Below the pieces are notes generated by a model. It saw only the letters and a list, made by a program, of their open reading frames with translations, did no database searches and had not been told where the DNA came from. 64,000 nt of DNA. It comes from Silene latifolia (taxonomy: Eukaryota > Streptophyta > Magnoliopsida > Caryophyllales > Caryophyllaceae). Where the stretch lies: positions 165,650,825 to 165,714,824 of the forward strand of contig NC_133536.1 of assembly GCF_048544455.1 (NCBI RefSeq). The letters run 5' to 3'. The translations under genes were made by a program, and so were the position numbers. Within the stretch, counting starts at the first letter, position 1; the number at the start of each line of letters is the position of its first letter. This document shows, piece after piece, positions 11,792 through 23,344 of this stretch.

Positions 11792-12514
11792 CCCCCTCCT
11801 TAAACCCTTTGTACACACAACCCTAGATCTGAAAAACATTCCATATTTATTGTAATCTTTCCTTAATCAAGTTCTAATCTTTCAATAATTATTATTATTA
11901 TTTAGTAAGAATTAGTTAGTTCAAGTAATTGTCAATTGTTTACACTTGTTTGTTGAAGATTGTATTGGGAATTTTGAAGGGTTTTCCTTCTTATTATTCA
12001 ATCAAGCAATTATCTTTCCTTGTGTTGGTATATTTCCTCTCTTATTTACTTATTAATCATTTGTTTACATTTCTCTTGTCTTTCATAATTGTTATAACAA
12101 TCATCATGTCTTCTCTTTATGTTATTTGTTCTTCTTCTCTTATTAGCATGATTATCTTCAATATGAGTGAGTAGATACCCTTCAAGGGTTTAGGGGGAGT
12201 CTATATGGAATTTATGGGCATGATTGTATGATTATTTGGGTCTTTGGTGAATTGTTTATCTATCTTTTTCATGCACACAAGGTGTTTGATGAATCGCATG
12301 AGTGAAAGTTTATGCCTTTTTTTCATTATTGCTTAATTCCCCCATTGAATGAAAGTTTGTGGTGGTCTTGTTGTATGTTTAAGAGAAGTGTGACACTTGA
12401 TGAGAGTTACTTGTCACCTTTGGAATAATCAAGACATTGATTTTACATCTTAGGATAAACTCTTATCATAGACCCCTTGATTCATCATGTTTGCCCTTAA
12501 ACCATTTAGATGAC

Positions 12515-14039
12515 TGATACCCGTCGCTGTGAGTACCAAAGATAAAATTTATAATCTCCTATTAAGACTAACCTAGGCTAGTGGTAACAGGGTCGAACCA
12601 CAAGGAGGCAGTTGTAAACTTTAGTTGATTTATGTTCGATCGAGGTAACTATTATAGGGGTTGATTTGAATTGGTCGACAGCTAAAGTGAACAAAGATAA
12701 TAAACTAAATAAACGAAATAAACAGATAAAAGAAGGGTACTAGGATGGTCGGGTCATTATAGCTTCGGCGGCAGCAAACTAAGTCGGTCTGAATCAAACA
12801 CAGGTAAGGCGGGAAATAAAGAGGTCCTCTCGGTCCACTCTTAACAAATAGCATCTCTCGATCTCGCTATAGGTCCCTAATGTCACTAATACTAACTTTC
12901 GCCCTGAAAAGTGACTAATGGTCTAAACTATACCTATCTTTCGATCTCAAAGACAGTTTAGTCGATTTAATTGACGGTCAAATAACCTTCCCTATCTTTC
13001 GATCTAATGGGTCGGTCACAAAATAGGTATCTAACTGGTCGCATGCATTCGATTTGTTAAATACGAGATTAAATTCAATTAAAACGAATACGAACCCTAC
13101 GAGGTCAGTCGATCGACTGGACATGTTAGTCGATCGACCAACACGCGAGACAGTCCTCCCTAATCTAATGCCGCCTCTGCCATAAATCGCCTACATCCTA
13201 GCACTAAGGAATTAGCTACTCATGCTAAAGGTAAAAACAACAATTAAACAAATAACAATTATCAATCCATGCTTAAAATAAATAACAACGATGATAATAC
13301 GATAATTGGCTTCGGGGACACTAACTATCAATTCTATACTAACAATGAAAGTAGAATAATAAAACTGAAATTAGAGCAGAATGAATACCGAGATTTAAGA
13401 GGAAAGATTAAGAACAATGGCAGAATTCCAATGCTACAATCAATATCCCAAACCCTAGATATCCGAATGAATAAAACTCAAAGTACTGTATATGAATAAA
13501 ACTTAGATAAAAACTTGATATAAACTTCGATCATCAAACTGATAGCTTTGTGTTACGTTATATAGCAGCCAACGCAACAACTTATTTCCTAAACCTAAAC
13601 TTCACGGGCTTCAAGATTCACGATCTCTCAATTCACGTCTGGAATAGAAATCTGGTCGATCGACTGATAATGCTGGTCGATCGATCGCTCCTCAAAGAAA
13701 CAAGAGCTTCGAACTCGAGCATTGGTCGATCGACTGATGGTGGTGGTCGATCGACTGTCTGAGCTGCTAATTGACTTCTTAAAATATGTGGACTTGTCTT
13801 TTGGGCCTTGGATTGCGCACCAAGCTCGTTCCTTAAGCAATTCCTTTACGTCATTTGCAATGCAGATTACTCGGGGGCGGATTTGGCTCGATTTCCCGTT
13901 GAATTCTTCACATTTCTGCAATAAAGTACAAAATACGGAAGTAGACGGAAATAGGGAGAAATGTAGCATAAACTACACAAATGAGCTCTGAAATGCGTGT
14001 AAAAAGAGATGTAAAACATCATATAAATGACACGCATCA
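12515..14039 (-). repeat. 3' LTR of element B (left copy in the window)
   Basis: Read on the minus strand it starts TGATGCGTGTC and ends GGGTATCA. It is 1525 bp long and nearly identical to 19466-20991. A minus-strand TATATAA lies at 13558-13564. Palindrome pairs at 13655-13685 and 13725-13755 lie 90-190 bp upstream of that TATA, and another pair at 13108-13138 lies downstream of it. Confidence 0.92.
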
Positions 14040-14078
14040 AACTTCCCCAAACCAAACCCTTGCTTGTCCCCAAGCAAG
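14040..14078 (-). promoter_or_regulatory. Hairpin and polypurine tract of element B
   Basis: On the minus strand, CTTGCTTGGGGACAAGCAAG (complement of 14059-14078) is followed by GGTTTGGTTTGGGGAAGT and then the LTR at 14039. The stem is 7-8 bp with loop GGGGAC. The design and distance to the LTR (19 nt) match elements A, C and D. Confidence 0.85.
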
Positions 14079-16270
14079 AACTAGACTCGATCTAATGACC
14101 TAATGGAACGAGTTCAATCTCAGAGCGAAATGCAAACTGTTAAGCCTAAACCAATTTAATGCATAGCCAACAATCAACTAGTGTATGAATCATGCAAACG
14201 AATTATAAAGTCGTTAAAAACTGTTGCACCTTTGACTATAGAGACTTATCAAATTGGACTCTCGCGGGTCGCTCAAATCACTCAATTAAGCACAGGTGAT
14301 ATATTTGTAAGATAGAAAGAATTAATTTTGTAGTGACTCTCACCTAACTACGACCTATGAAGACATGCCAGCAATAAATTATGAAGATGACCTCTATGAC
14401 CGTACATATGCATTCCAACCAAACAGATGACCATTGACACATGCCGAGGTATAATTATGGAAATGTGAGGTATGGGTAAGAAGGGGCAAAACATTTTATG
14501 GTAAAGTGGAGGTACAGGTGATCAAGCTAGTACCAAAACGGAACCAAAAGAACAACATCCAACTTCCTTCCCATAAACAAATAAAATGGTGCTATAGCAA
14601 GCACAAATCTCACAAACTCCAAAAATAGAAGTAATCAACTAACTCCCCATAAGATATAAATGAAATATGGGAGCAAAAATCGCCAAAAGATAAGGTATAA
14701 GGTATGCGAATTGATTTCTTCCTCGAATCTCAGTCGATCGACCATGTGTGGCAGTCGATCGACTGCTTTGAACAGTACAGAACTCTTTTTTCTTTTCTTT
14801 TTCGAATCATTTTTCTTTTTCTCTTTTTTTTCTTTTCTTTCCTATTTCTTTCTTTCCTTCATTTCGTTTCCCAACCATCATCTCAAAATGAGCATATGCC
14901 ACCAAAAAACGAGTAACAATCCCAAGGACACGGACTACTAGCTTGACAAAGGACAGGCTAAGTGTAGAATGTAGTAATGGGACAAAAAGGCTATTTTTGG
15001 CAGTGTGGAGCTTTATGGGCAAAACGAATAAGGGGAAACCTCTACCACATGTGTCAACTAACCACAGACCGAATGCATACAGGTATTAAGTAGATCAAAT
15101 TCATAATTATGCAAATTAAGGAAACATGTCTCATAAGGAGTACTACCCACATTCCTAGATAAACTGGTCATGAATGCCACCAGTTGAAGGCTCTAAACCT
15201 CAGAAATATGATGTAGGTTGCCAATTTTCAAAGTCAAGTCTCAAGTCCAGCAAATAATTAACGAAAACTCGTAGATATGCACTTACGATTCTACTAACAA
15301 CATGTTAATCAAGCAAGGCTCAGGCAAAACAGGTGCAAATGCAATGTCATCCTAGAAATACTACCGTTCCGACTCGACCTATATGCTAAAATAAACGTGC
15401 ATTTTATGGGAATTTTTGAAATTTTTCAATTTTTTGAATTTTTCTGTATATATAATGGAAATAAACAATGCAAAACAAAAAAGTAAACGTGAATGCAAGC
15501 AAGTGATATGCGACGCAAAACCCTTCCCCAAACCAAATCGCACAATGTCCCCATTGTGCAAAATCATATAATGAAAGCAAAGAGAAATGGGAATTTGCGA
15601 GAAAAGGGAAATAAAAATACAATGACATAAGGTAAAGACTTGGGAACTCACAAGACTTTAAGCGCACAAAAAGGAAACCTCCCAAACCAGCGTGAGCTAG
15701 GAGGTTTCAAAGAGAGGCAGCAGATGCTACCAACAAGAGTGCCTGAAAGACAGAAAACACCACGCATAAGACCGAAGAAAGCAATTTTGAAACGTAAAAA
15801 TTGTGCATAAATGAGACAATAGAAGAAATAGATAATTTAACAGAAAATAAAGTGGAGTAGAAGACTCCCTTAGGTCCGCATAACGACCAAACACAGCAGG
15901 GGAGAGGTCGTGAACGAATATAGCAGCAGCAGTGGTCGATCGACCACTAAGGTCAGTCGATCGACCAGGTGGACGTGAACAGTAGCTCCTGTAAACCTGC
16001 AATTCAGTCGATCGACCATAATGGTCAGTCGATCGACTGAAAACACTGCTGCAGTATCTTATTTCTTCGTAATTGCTCAATGATTTGAGCTAACAAGCTC
16101 TAAATACCTGCAAATGCACAATAGTACGCGCCCAAAATTGCGCAAAACCCAGAAAATGTCTAAAGTGCATAAAAATCCTAAGCAAATAAAATAAAAGCGA
16201 AGTTCTCGCGCACACAAAAGCAATAAAAAATAGTTCGAAAGCAATAAAATGAAGTTTATAACGAACTTGA
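14079..16270 (-). other. Noncoding 3' region of element B
   Basis: This 2.2-kb stretch between the protease stop and the polypurine tract has no credible coding frame. It includes a C/T-rich run near 14780-14870 and three palindrome pairs. In an autonomous relative the position would hold pol. Confidence 0.7.
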
Positions 16271-17556
16271 TCAACTATTGAAGGACCACGGTATGGCCCA
16301 CTTCGTCGGCTTTTGGCTACTAGAGGTAGCCTCAATGGTGCTCATCTTATCAGTTGCACCCTTCTTAGCATCGACAGTCGGAGAACTCAGCTGATCAACT
16401 TCGTCATCTCCCCAATCAAGGATTTCCTTGGAATCGTCGGAATCCAAATCAGACCATCTCACCTTGGCGGGCTTATCTTCCACGTCCTCATCGGTCCCAT
16501 AACTTAGGCATCCAAGACCGCCTCTTGAAACGATCTGCTCTGTCGCAGCTGGAGCATCCAGCTGCTCTTCCTTCCCCAAACCAGCTCCTGCGATGTCTAA
16601 AACAACAAGTTTTTCCTCTTTTTCGCTCCCAGTCTGGGGCAGAGGGGTTGGTACAGGAGTAGTAGTAGAGACAGGTAATTCAGGGAGCACAAAGTACAAT
16701 TTCTTTTCAGAAACCGTATTACAAGTGACCGGCCACATGGGATCCTTTTTCTTAGCCGGCTGGGCAAAGACAATAGAGTGCTTTCCCACTTTGAAAGTCA
16801 AGGTACCTAGACCGACATCGATGATCGCACCAAAGGTGTGCGAAAATGGCCTACCCAAAATGATGGGAATATGGTCATCCTCAAGCATATCAAGGACAAC
16901 AAAGTCAACAGGGAAGAAAAACTTCCCTATCTGGACGGGTATGTCCTCTAGGACTCCTATGGGCTCGACCGCAGATCGGTCGACCATCCGAATCTGTCAT
17001 TTCGAATAATAGCAAACCCGGTCGCTTTAAGCTTCCTAGCTAGACTCAAGGGCATGACACTTATGCTAGCTCCTAAGTCACATAAAGCCTTTTCGATAGA
17101 AAAGGTACCCATGCTACAAGGGACGGAAAAACTGCCCGGGTCTTCTAACTTATGGGGCGCAGTGTGAGACAAGTAGGAGCAAGACTCTGTAGTTAGTGCA
17201 ACAGTATGAACATGTTCAAGCGATTTTTCCTTTGACAATAACTGTTTCATAAACTTAGTATATGCTGGCACTTGGTTAACTAACTCAAGGAAGGGTACCT
17301 GAACATTCAAGCTACGAATAACTTTCTCAAATTTACTGAAAGATACCTGTTCCTTTGTCGGCACGAGTCTTTCCGGATATGGGGCTGTAAGGAGCACCTT
17401 AGCCCTCTCCTCTAATTCGCGCGCGCCGGCGTCCTTGGACTTTGGCTGGAAGTCCGTCACCTTTTCTTTGTTGAAGCTAGACCCCTCCTCAGACCGTCTC
17501 AGATGAGAGCCATTAACCGTCATTGGATCGAACTTGGAGCCGGATCGACCCATCAA
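16271..17556 (-). pseudogene. Element B protease region (two overlapping frames)
   Basis: Minus-strand frames 17556-16957 and 16987-16271 together cover a retroviral-type aspartic protease. The first contains CDLGAS near its C-terminal third; the second continues with PIGVLEDIPVQIGKFFFPVD and the flap/IILGRPF block. The split between them is a single frame change near 16975. After the protease there is an acidic tail and a stop at 16271 with no reverse transcriptase. The catalytic Asp is present. Whether the frameshift is real or an assembly error is open. Confidence 0.8.
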
Positions 17557-17748
17557 GACTCAGTCTGTCCCCAAAATTTTCGGATCGTGGTACCCCGAAA
17601 CAAGTGGTCTCGTAGATTAGTTGGCATTAAAGGACGAAATTCTTCAACATCGCAGATGATATTGGTCGATCGACCACCCTCCTCGATCGATCGATCGGGT
17701 TGCACACCTGATTCGAAGCTCCTCAGAACCCGTGTTTCGATCGATCGA

Positions 17749-19340
17749 CTAGATACGTCGATCGATCGACCAAATACCCGGTGACGCAGTTTTTTTTTTT
17801 GATTTATTCGTTCTGACTTTGTTTGGACTCGGATCTACCTCATTCTTTTCAACAGCTTTCTCGACCATGGCAGGACCCTCAAGGGTGGACCCGCTCCTCA
17901 AGGTGATGTCATGTAGGGTCTCCTTTTGTTCGGGTTGAGTGGGTAAGTGTCCGGGAGCTCGAGTGTTACTCTTGCTAGCCAACTGAGCTATTTGGCTCTC
18001 TAGCAACTTCATCCCGGCCTCTCTTGCTTGGGACTCCTTCAAAGAACAGATTCTTCACTCGGAAAATTCAGAATTTTGTGTTTGTTGTTCTTTGCGGCAC
18101 ATAAGGGGGCTTTTGATATTCTTTGTTGCTTTTGATGCGGAGGCACATATGGTCACGCTCTTTGTGGCGGAGGTTGAGTTGGTTTCAAAACATTCGGCTT
18201 CTCCACTCAAGTTTGGATGTTGTGGCTCGTAGTAGGTATTGGTCTGCCTATAGTGTTGAAAGGCGGCGCATGATTCAAAGGGACTAGGCGGTTTTTCGAG
18301 ACATGGCCCTCAACTCCACACCTTTCACGAGACGAAGGGACCGTCGACACAAAGATTGACTTGGTACATCCCACCTTTAGAAGCTCCTCCTAGCTCATAC
18401 TTGTCAAATCTCGCGGTGAGAGCCTCAAGTGCAAAGAACAGAGGAAGATTCAGCAGCTCTCCTCTGGTTCCCTCTCGAATTCCCATACTCGGCCTTGTGG
18501 GTAGCTAGATCATCGATGATATTCCACCCCTTGGTTGCTCCCAAATTTTCAGCGAATCTTCCATTGGGTCGCAAGATCCAAAATGGCCCTCTGATCGTCG
18601 TACAACCCATTGTAGAAATGATTGCACAAACTCCACTTTGCGAACCCATGGTGCGGTATGGTTCGCACTAACTTCTTGAATCGGACCCATGCCTCGTGGA
18701 AATTCTCATCTGGCCCTTGTTTAAAGCCCGTGATTTGAGCTCTAATAGCGATCGTCCTTGAAGCAGAAAAGTACTTCTTGTAGAACGCCAATGCCAATGT
18801 GTTCCAATCAGTGATCTCCCGAGCGGTCCGGTCCAAATCTCTATACCACTCCCTTGCAAAGATCACGAAGGGAGAAGATGAACATGGTCTCTTTGATTTG
18901 ATCCTGGTCACGCCACTAGTGGGGGAATGGAGCAAAGTGAGTCAATAAAGGTCTCCATATGCCTTGCTGCATCTTCATTTGCAGCTTCCCCAAACTGATT
19001 TCTCTCGACCATAGTAATGTAAGCAGGCTTTGGTTCGAATTTCCCGGCATCTCCCGTAATTCGAACCCCTTGTATAAATTGTCACTGTCGGCTCGAAAAA
19101 CTAGCTATACTTGCTTCCTCGGCCATGACTGGAATTTCTGGAGAAGTAACTGTCTCGGTTGAAGAAGTGGAAACGGTGAAGATCGTGGGTCTTCTTGAAC
19201 GATTCGTTCTCGTGATAGCTTGACAGAGTACTCAGCTCTTCCTCTGTCGGTAATACTCTTTGTGTTCGCCTCAACTCGCGCAGGGATCTCTCAAGCTCAG
19301 GGTTCAATGGTACTAATTCTCCACCCTGTAACCTGCGCAT
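17749..19340 (-). pseudogene. Element B gag, degenerate
   Basis: Three minus-strand pieces show an Athila-type gag: the N-terminus at 19340-19101 (MRRLQGGELVPLNPELERSL), the core at 18935-18549 (with FHEAWVRFKKLVRTIPHHGF, equivalent to the [18 protein letters not shown] block of element A), and a linker at 18042-17749 (IAQLASKSNTRAPGHLP, ITLRSG). They lie in different frames separated by short breaks. A run of T near 17790 may also cause a slip. Gag forms the particle; as written it cannot be one protein. Confidence 0.78.
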
Positions 19341-19440
19341 AAGAAGAAACTACAAAAAGAATATAAGAAGAGTTTAAGGAACAGAAGTCCCTTAAACTGA
19401 GAAAAACTAAAAATAAAACAACTAAAATTAGGACTATTGC

Positions 19441-19459
19441 CTCCCCGGCAACGGCGCCA
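19441..19459 (-). promoter_or_regulatory. Primer binding site of element B (tRNA-Asp type)
   Basis: The minus strand reads TGGCGCCGTTGCCGGGGAG six bases inside the 5' LTR. TGGCGCCGTTGCCGGGGA is the well-known primer site of Athila/Tat elements, complementary to the 3' end of tRNA-Asp. It fixes the orientation of B. Confidence 0.9.
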
Positions 19460-19465
19460 AAAATT

Positions 19466-20991
19466 TGATACCCGTCTTTGTGAGTACCAAAGATAAAATT
19501 TATAATCTCCTATTAAGACTAACCTAGGCTAGTGGTAACAGGGTCGAACCACAAGGAGGCAGTTGTAAACTTTAGTTGATTTATGTTCAGTCTGAGGTAA
19601 CTATTATGGGGGTTGATTTTAATTGGTCGACAGCTAAAGTGAACAAAGATAATAAACTAAATAAACGAAATAAACAGATAAAAGAAGGGTACTAGGATGG
19701 TCGGGTCATTATAGCTTCGGCGGAAGCAAACTAAGTCGGTCTGAATCAAACACAGGTAAGGCGGGAAATAAAGAGGTCTTCTCGGTCCACTCTTAACAAA
19801 TAGCATCTCTCGATCTCGCTATAGGTCCCTAATGTCACTAATACTAACTTTCGCCCTGAAAAGTGACTAATGGTCTAAACTATACCTATCTTTCGATCTC
19901 AGCACAGTTTAGTCGATTTAATTGACGGTCAAATAACCTTCCCTATCTTTCGATCTAATGGGTCGGTCACAAAATAGGTATCTAACTGGTCGCATGCATT
20001 CGATTTGTTAAATACGATATTAAATTCAATTAAAACGAATACGAACCCTACGAGGTCAGTCGATCGACTGGACATGTTAGTCGATCGACCAACACGCGAG
20101 ACAGTCCTCCCTAATCTAATGCCGCCTCTGCCATAAATCGCCTACATCCTAGCACTAAGGAATTAGCTACTCATGCTAAAGGTAAAAACAACAATTAAAC
20201 AAATAACAATTACTGAATCCATGCTTAAAATAAATAACAACGATGATAATACGATAATTGGCTTCGGGGACACTAACTATCAATTCTATACTAACAATGA
20301 AAGTAGAATAATAAAACTGAAATTAGAGCAGAATGAATACCGAGATTTAAGAGGAAAGATTAAGAACAATGGCAGAATTCCAATGCTACAATCAATATCC
20401 CAAACCCTAGATATTCGAATGAATAAAACTCAAAGTACTGTATATGAATAAAACTTAGATAAAAACTTGATATAAACTTCGATCATCAAACTGATAGCTT
20501 TGTGTTACGTTATATAGCAGCCAACGCAACAACTTATTTCCTAAACCTAAACTTCACGGGCTTCAAGATTCACGATCTCTCAATTCACGTCTGGAATAGA
20601 AATCGTCGATCGATCGATAATGCTGGTCGATCGATCGCTCCTCAAGAAAACAAAAGAGCTTCGAACCCGAGCATTGGTCGATCGACTGATGGTGGTGGTC
20701 GATCGACTGTCTGAGCTGCTAATTGACTTCTTAAAATATGTGGACTTGTATTTTGGGCCTTGGATTGCGCACCAAGCTCGTTCCTTAAGCAATTCCTTTA
20801 CGTCATTTGCAATGCAGATTACTCGGGGGCGGATTTGGCTCGATTTCCCGTTGAATTCTTCACATTTCTGCAATAAAGTACAAAATACGGAAGTAGACGG
20901 AAATAGGGAGAAATGTAGCATAAACTACACAAATGAGCTCTGAAATGCGTGTAAAAAGAGATGTAAAACATCATATAAATGACACGCATCA
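19466..20991 (-). repeat. 5' LTR of element B (right copy in the window)
   Basis: It is 1526 bp, starts TGATACCCGTC and ends CACGCATCA on the plus strand, and is nearly identical to 12515-14039. Differences cluster at CAG/CTG: for example left GTTCGATCGAGG versus right GTTCAGTCTGAGG, and left TCAAAGACAG versus right TCAGCACAG. Confidence 0.92.
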
Positions 20992-21239
20992 ATGACCCCA
21001 AAAGCCCTAGCCTTTAATTAATCGTATTCATTTTCATCAACTTGTTTGTTCAATTGCTCTAGTAGTTAAAACCAAAACCCCTTCTTTTATTATTGATTAA
21101 ACTTGACTCTAAGTTGAACCTAGTAGCAACCCCCGCCATCTTCGTGTTCGACCCCGACTAAATACTACATTTAATTGGGTTTTACAATTAGTTTTGATAG
21201 AGGGAAACCGCGACAAATTCTCACTAATCAGTAGGTGTG

Positions 21240-21463
21240 ACTCGATCGAGTAGGCAGTTTTTCGTTTCTGGGCAGACGTCTGTTTTTGGGCACTCGGTCG
21301 ATTAGGATAGGGTACTCGATCGAGTAGGGCTAACTCGATCGAGTGGGGTGTTGACTCGATCGAGTACGTTTTTGGGAGCTTTCTGGTCAGGTTCTAGAGT
21401 CGGGTTACTCGATCGAGTAAGTTGGGCAACTCGATCGAGTGGTTGATGGGGCTCGATCGAGTA
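21240..21463 (+). repeat. ACTCGATCGAGT palindromes in the leader of C
   Basis: Copies start at 21240, 21314, 21333, 21354, 21407, 21430 and (CTCGATCGAGT) 21453, with neighbour spacings of 19, 21, 23 and 22-23 bp within clusters. ACTCGATCGAGT is a perfect 12-bp palindrome. The cluster ends about 80 bp before the gag start. Confidence 0.88.
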
Positions 21464-21542
21464 GGTGTTGTGCAGGTTGTTTTCGTGTTTTGAGATATGG
21501 GATGTGTGTTTATGTTTACCCTTTTCTTATATAGTTTCAAAG

Positions 21543-22454
21543 ATGCTGCCAAAGAGAATAGCATTGTATGCCAGGGCAGATAATATGAGTATTGATGAGA
21601 TCGTTAAGATGTTGGAGCACCAAGATGCTCTTACTGAGGCTTTAAAGAGAGTGGGGAAAGATAAGGATGAGAGGCCAGATCACTCCAAGATTAATGTGCA
21701 TATTGCGACGTTTAATCCTAAGGAGTACTGGGGAACAGGGGCGCCAATTCTGCTGGATAATTGGCATAGAGAGATGGAGAATATTCTCAATCTAGTTCAT
21801 TGCCCAAAGGAGTTGAAAGTTGAATAAGCTGCATTCTACTTGAGGGAAGCTGCCGGTGAGTGGTGGGATAAGGTTAAGGTGAGTGCTTTGGATTTGTATG
21901 TGAAGCAGGGGTTACCTACGATACCTTGGGATGAGTTTAAGAAAGTTATGGGGCGGGAGTTTGTACCGGAGCATGTGCGTAGTAAGTTGAGGGAAGAGTT
22001 CGATGATTTTAAGATGACATCTGACATGACAGTGGCTGAGTACTACCACAAGTTTAATGAGAAATCTAGGTATGCTGAGGACATGGGACTGAGCCAAGAG
22101 AACTTGACATTGAGATTTGAGAAGGGGTTGACCCCCAAGATCATGGAGAAGTTACCGGTAGGAGCCCTTACTAATGTTAAGGAGGTCTATGAGCGTGGTG
22201 GGAGGGCTGAGAGGTTAGTTGAGATGACCAAGAAGAGAGTTTCTGAGAAGAGGAAAGCTGAGAGTGAGGGCGGTGGCCAGTCTAGTTACAAGAAGAGCGG
22301 CCATAACCAGGCAAGAGCATATTCATCAGGTTCGGGGTTTATTGCTGGAGTTTCTTACAGGCGTGGTCGTGGGAGTGGTAGCAGCAGTTGGGGTATGACC
22401 TGTTATAACTGTGGCGGTATGGGCCACAAGAGGCATGAGTGCACCGTGCTATGA
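21543..22454 (+). pseudogene. Element C gag with one in-frame stop
   Basis: The frame runs from ATG 21543 to 22454 with a single TAA at 21825-21827, where element D has CAG, so one point change explains the break. Beyond it are a chromovirus-type capsid region (WWDKVKVSALDLYVKQGLPT) and a CCHC zinc knuckle (CYNCGGMGHKRHEC) just before the end. The capsid and knuckle would package element RNA. The alternative that the stop is a read error cannot be excluded. Confidence 0.85.
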
Positions 22455-23339
22455 GTGGGGGTTTCCAGAGACCGTCGCAGGGGAGTTTTTCTCAGGGTCC
22501 TTCGCAGAGTTATGCTAGTAACAGGCCGGCTGGGTCGTGGAACAATATGGATGGCCAGAGTAACAACCATGGTGGGGCTAACCGCAATGGCGGTAATTCA
22601 TACCAGAAACCAGCAACGAACAACAACAACCACCAGGGGTCAGTTGCTAAGCCGGCTACCTCAGCTAGTACTGTCCAGAGAGGTGGGAAGAAGACCAGTG
22701 GTAAGCTATTTATGATGGAGAAGAAGGCAGTTGAGGACGATGCTCATGTTATCACCGGTACTTTTCTTGTTAATGGAGTCTTTACCTTTGTTTTGTTCGA
22801 TTTGGGAGCGTCACAGTCGTTTGTATCATTGAGTCATGCTAAGCGGTTGGGTTTGAGAGAGTATGAGTCTGTAAAAGAGGAATTTTGTATACCTTCGGTT
22901 GAGTGTATCTTGTGGGCGGTTGTATAGAGGTGTGTTTATGGTAGTTGGGCAGGTTGACTTATCAGTAGATTTGATAGAGTTTCCTTTGGAGGGTTTTGAG
23001 ATGATAGTTTGTATGGACTGGTTGGGTAAGTAGAAGGCTAAGATAGATTGTCATCAAAAGAGGATTTCTTTGAGAGGTCCTAAGAGGATTAGTGTGTCTT
23101 ATCGTGGGTTTGTTGTCAAACCCAAAGTTAAGTTGATTGCAGCAGTGACCTTGAAGTCCTATCTGAGGAAGGGGTGTCCGTTGATCTTATGCCATGTGAG
23201 AGACCATAGAGTGGAGAGTCCGTCAGTTGAGCAAATACCAGTGGTGGGAGAGTTTCCAGATGTCTTTCCAAATGAGATACTAGGGTTGTCACCGAAGAGG
23301 GAGATAGATTTCAGTGTTGAGTTGAAACCGGGGACGGGG
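22439..23339 (+). pseudogene. Element C protease and pre-RT region, broken
   Basis: After a frame change at about 22440, a Gly/Asn-rich linker leads to a protease with FDLGASQSF (22797 on). In D the same site reads DSGAS, so the active-site triplet DSG is altered to DLG here; DLG is also used by Athila elements. A stop follows at 22925, another (TAG) near 23030, and the frame continues at 23070 (VSYRGF, KPGTG) until element D enters at 23345. Confidence 0.82.
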
Positions 23340-23344
23340 ACAAT

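Larger units (their letters stand above)
13108..17771 (-). repeat. Pairs of GTCGATCGAC palindromes, 21 bp apart, across element B
   Basis: Eight pairs are visible at 13108/13129, 13655/13676, 13725/13746, 14733/14754, 15935/15956, 16007/16028, 17667/17688 and 17742/17763. The offset is 21 bp in each. Most members are the perfect 10-bp palindrome GTCGATCGAC; a few are TCGATCGATC variants. The right LTR repeats the first three pairs (for example 20059/20080). Intervening bases differ from pair to pair, so the spacing, not the spacer, is kept. Confidence 0.88.
12515..20991 (-). mobile_element. Element B: non-autonomous gag-protease LTR element (TR-GAG-like, Athila lineage)
   Basis: Two LTRs (12515-14039 and 19466-20991) flank 5.4 kb holding only degenerate gag and protease on the minus strand. 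There is no reverse transcriptase, RNase H or integrase. The flanks are a perfect 5-bp target duplication ATGAC (12510-12514 and 20992-20996), which places the insertion inside the LTR of A. The minus-strand primer site (19441-19459) matches the tRNA-Asp-type site used by Athila/Tat elements, and the polypurine tract lies at 14040-14058. B must borrow pol functions, plausibly from an Athila-like partner. Its LTRs differ at only about two dozen places by eye, several of which may be artefacts, so B is young. Confidence 0.92.
1..21230 (+). mobile_element. Element A: Athila-type Ty3/gypsy LTR retrotransposon, 5' end outside window, 3' LTR split by element B
   Basis: The order is gag-pol (1-5486), a palindrome-rich spacer, an Athila ORF-1/env-like ORF (6413-8125), about 3 kb of noncoding DNA, a polypurine tract and a 3' LTR (11104-12514 plus 20997-21230). 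This is the known Athila layout: gag-pol, then a separate ORF, then a long 3' noncoding region. The 5' LTR, primer site and gag start lie left of the window. The LTR starts TGAT and ends ATCA. Sequence right of 21230 is the 5' leader of chromovirus C, so A inserted into C. A's own target duplication cannot be checked because its left flank is missing. The two long ORFs are free of stops, which suggests a recent insertion. Confidence 0.9.
11104..21230 (+). repeat. 3' LTR of element A (11104-12514 + 20997-21230), split by element B
   Basis: The LTR begins TGATATGC after the polypurine tract and ends CTAATCA at 21230. Removing B (12515-20991) and one copy of ATGAC leaves an LTR of about 1.65 kb. 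U3 holds the CCGG array and a TATA box. The right part contains a GTTCGACCCCGAC-type stretch typical of Athila/Tat LTR ends. The 5' LTR is not in the window, so age cannot be estimated. Confidence 0.85.

Noticed and set aside
22439-22927. Separate small protease gene.
   Set aside because: It is simply the continuation of the element C polyprotein after a frameshift; D has the same order.
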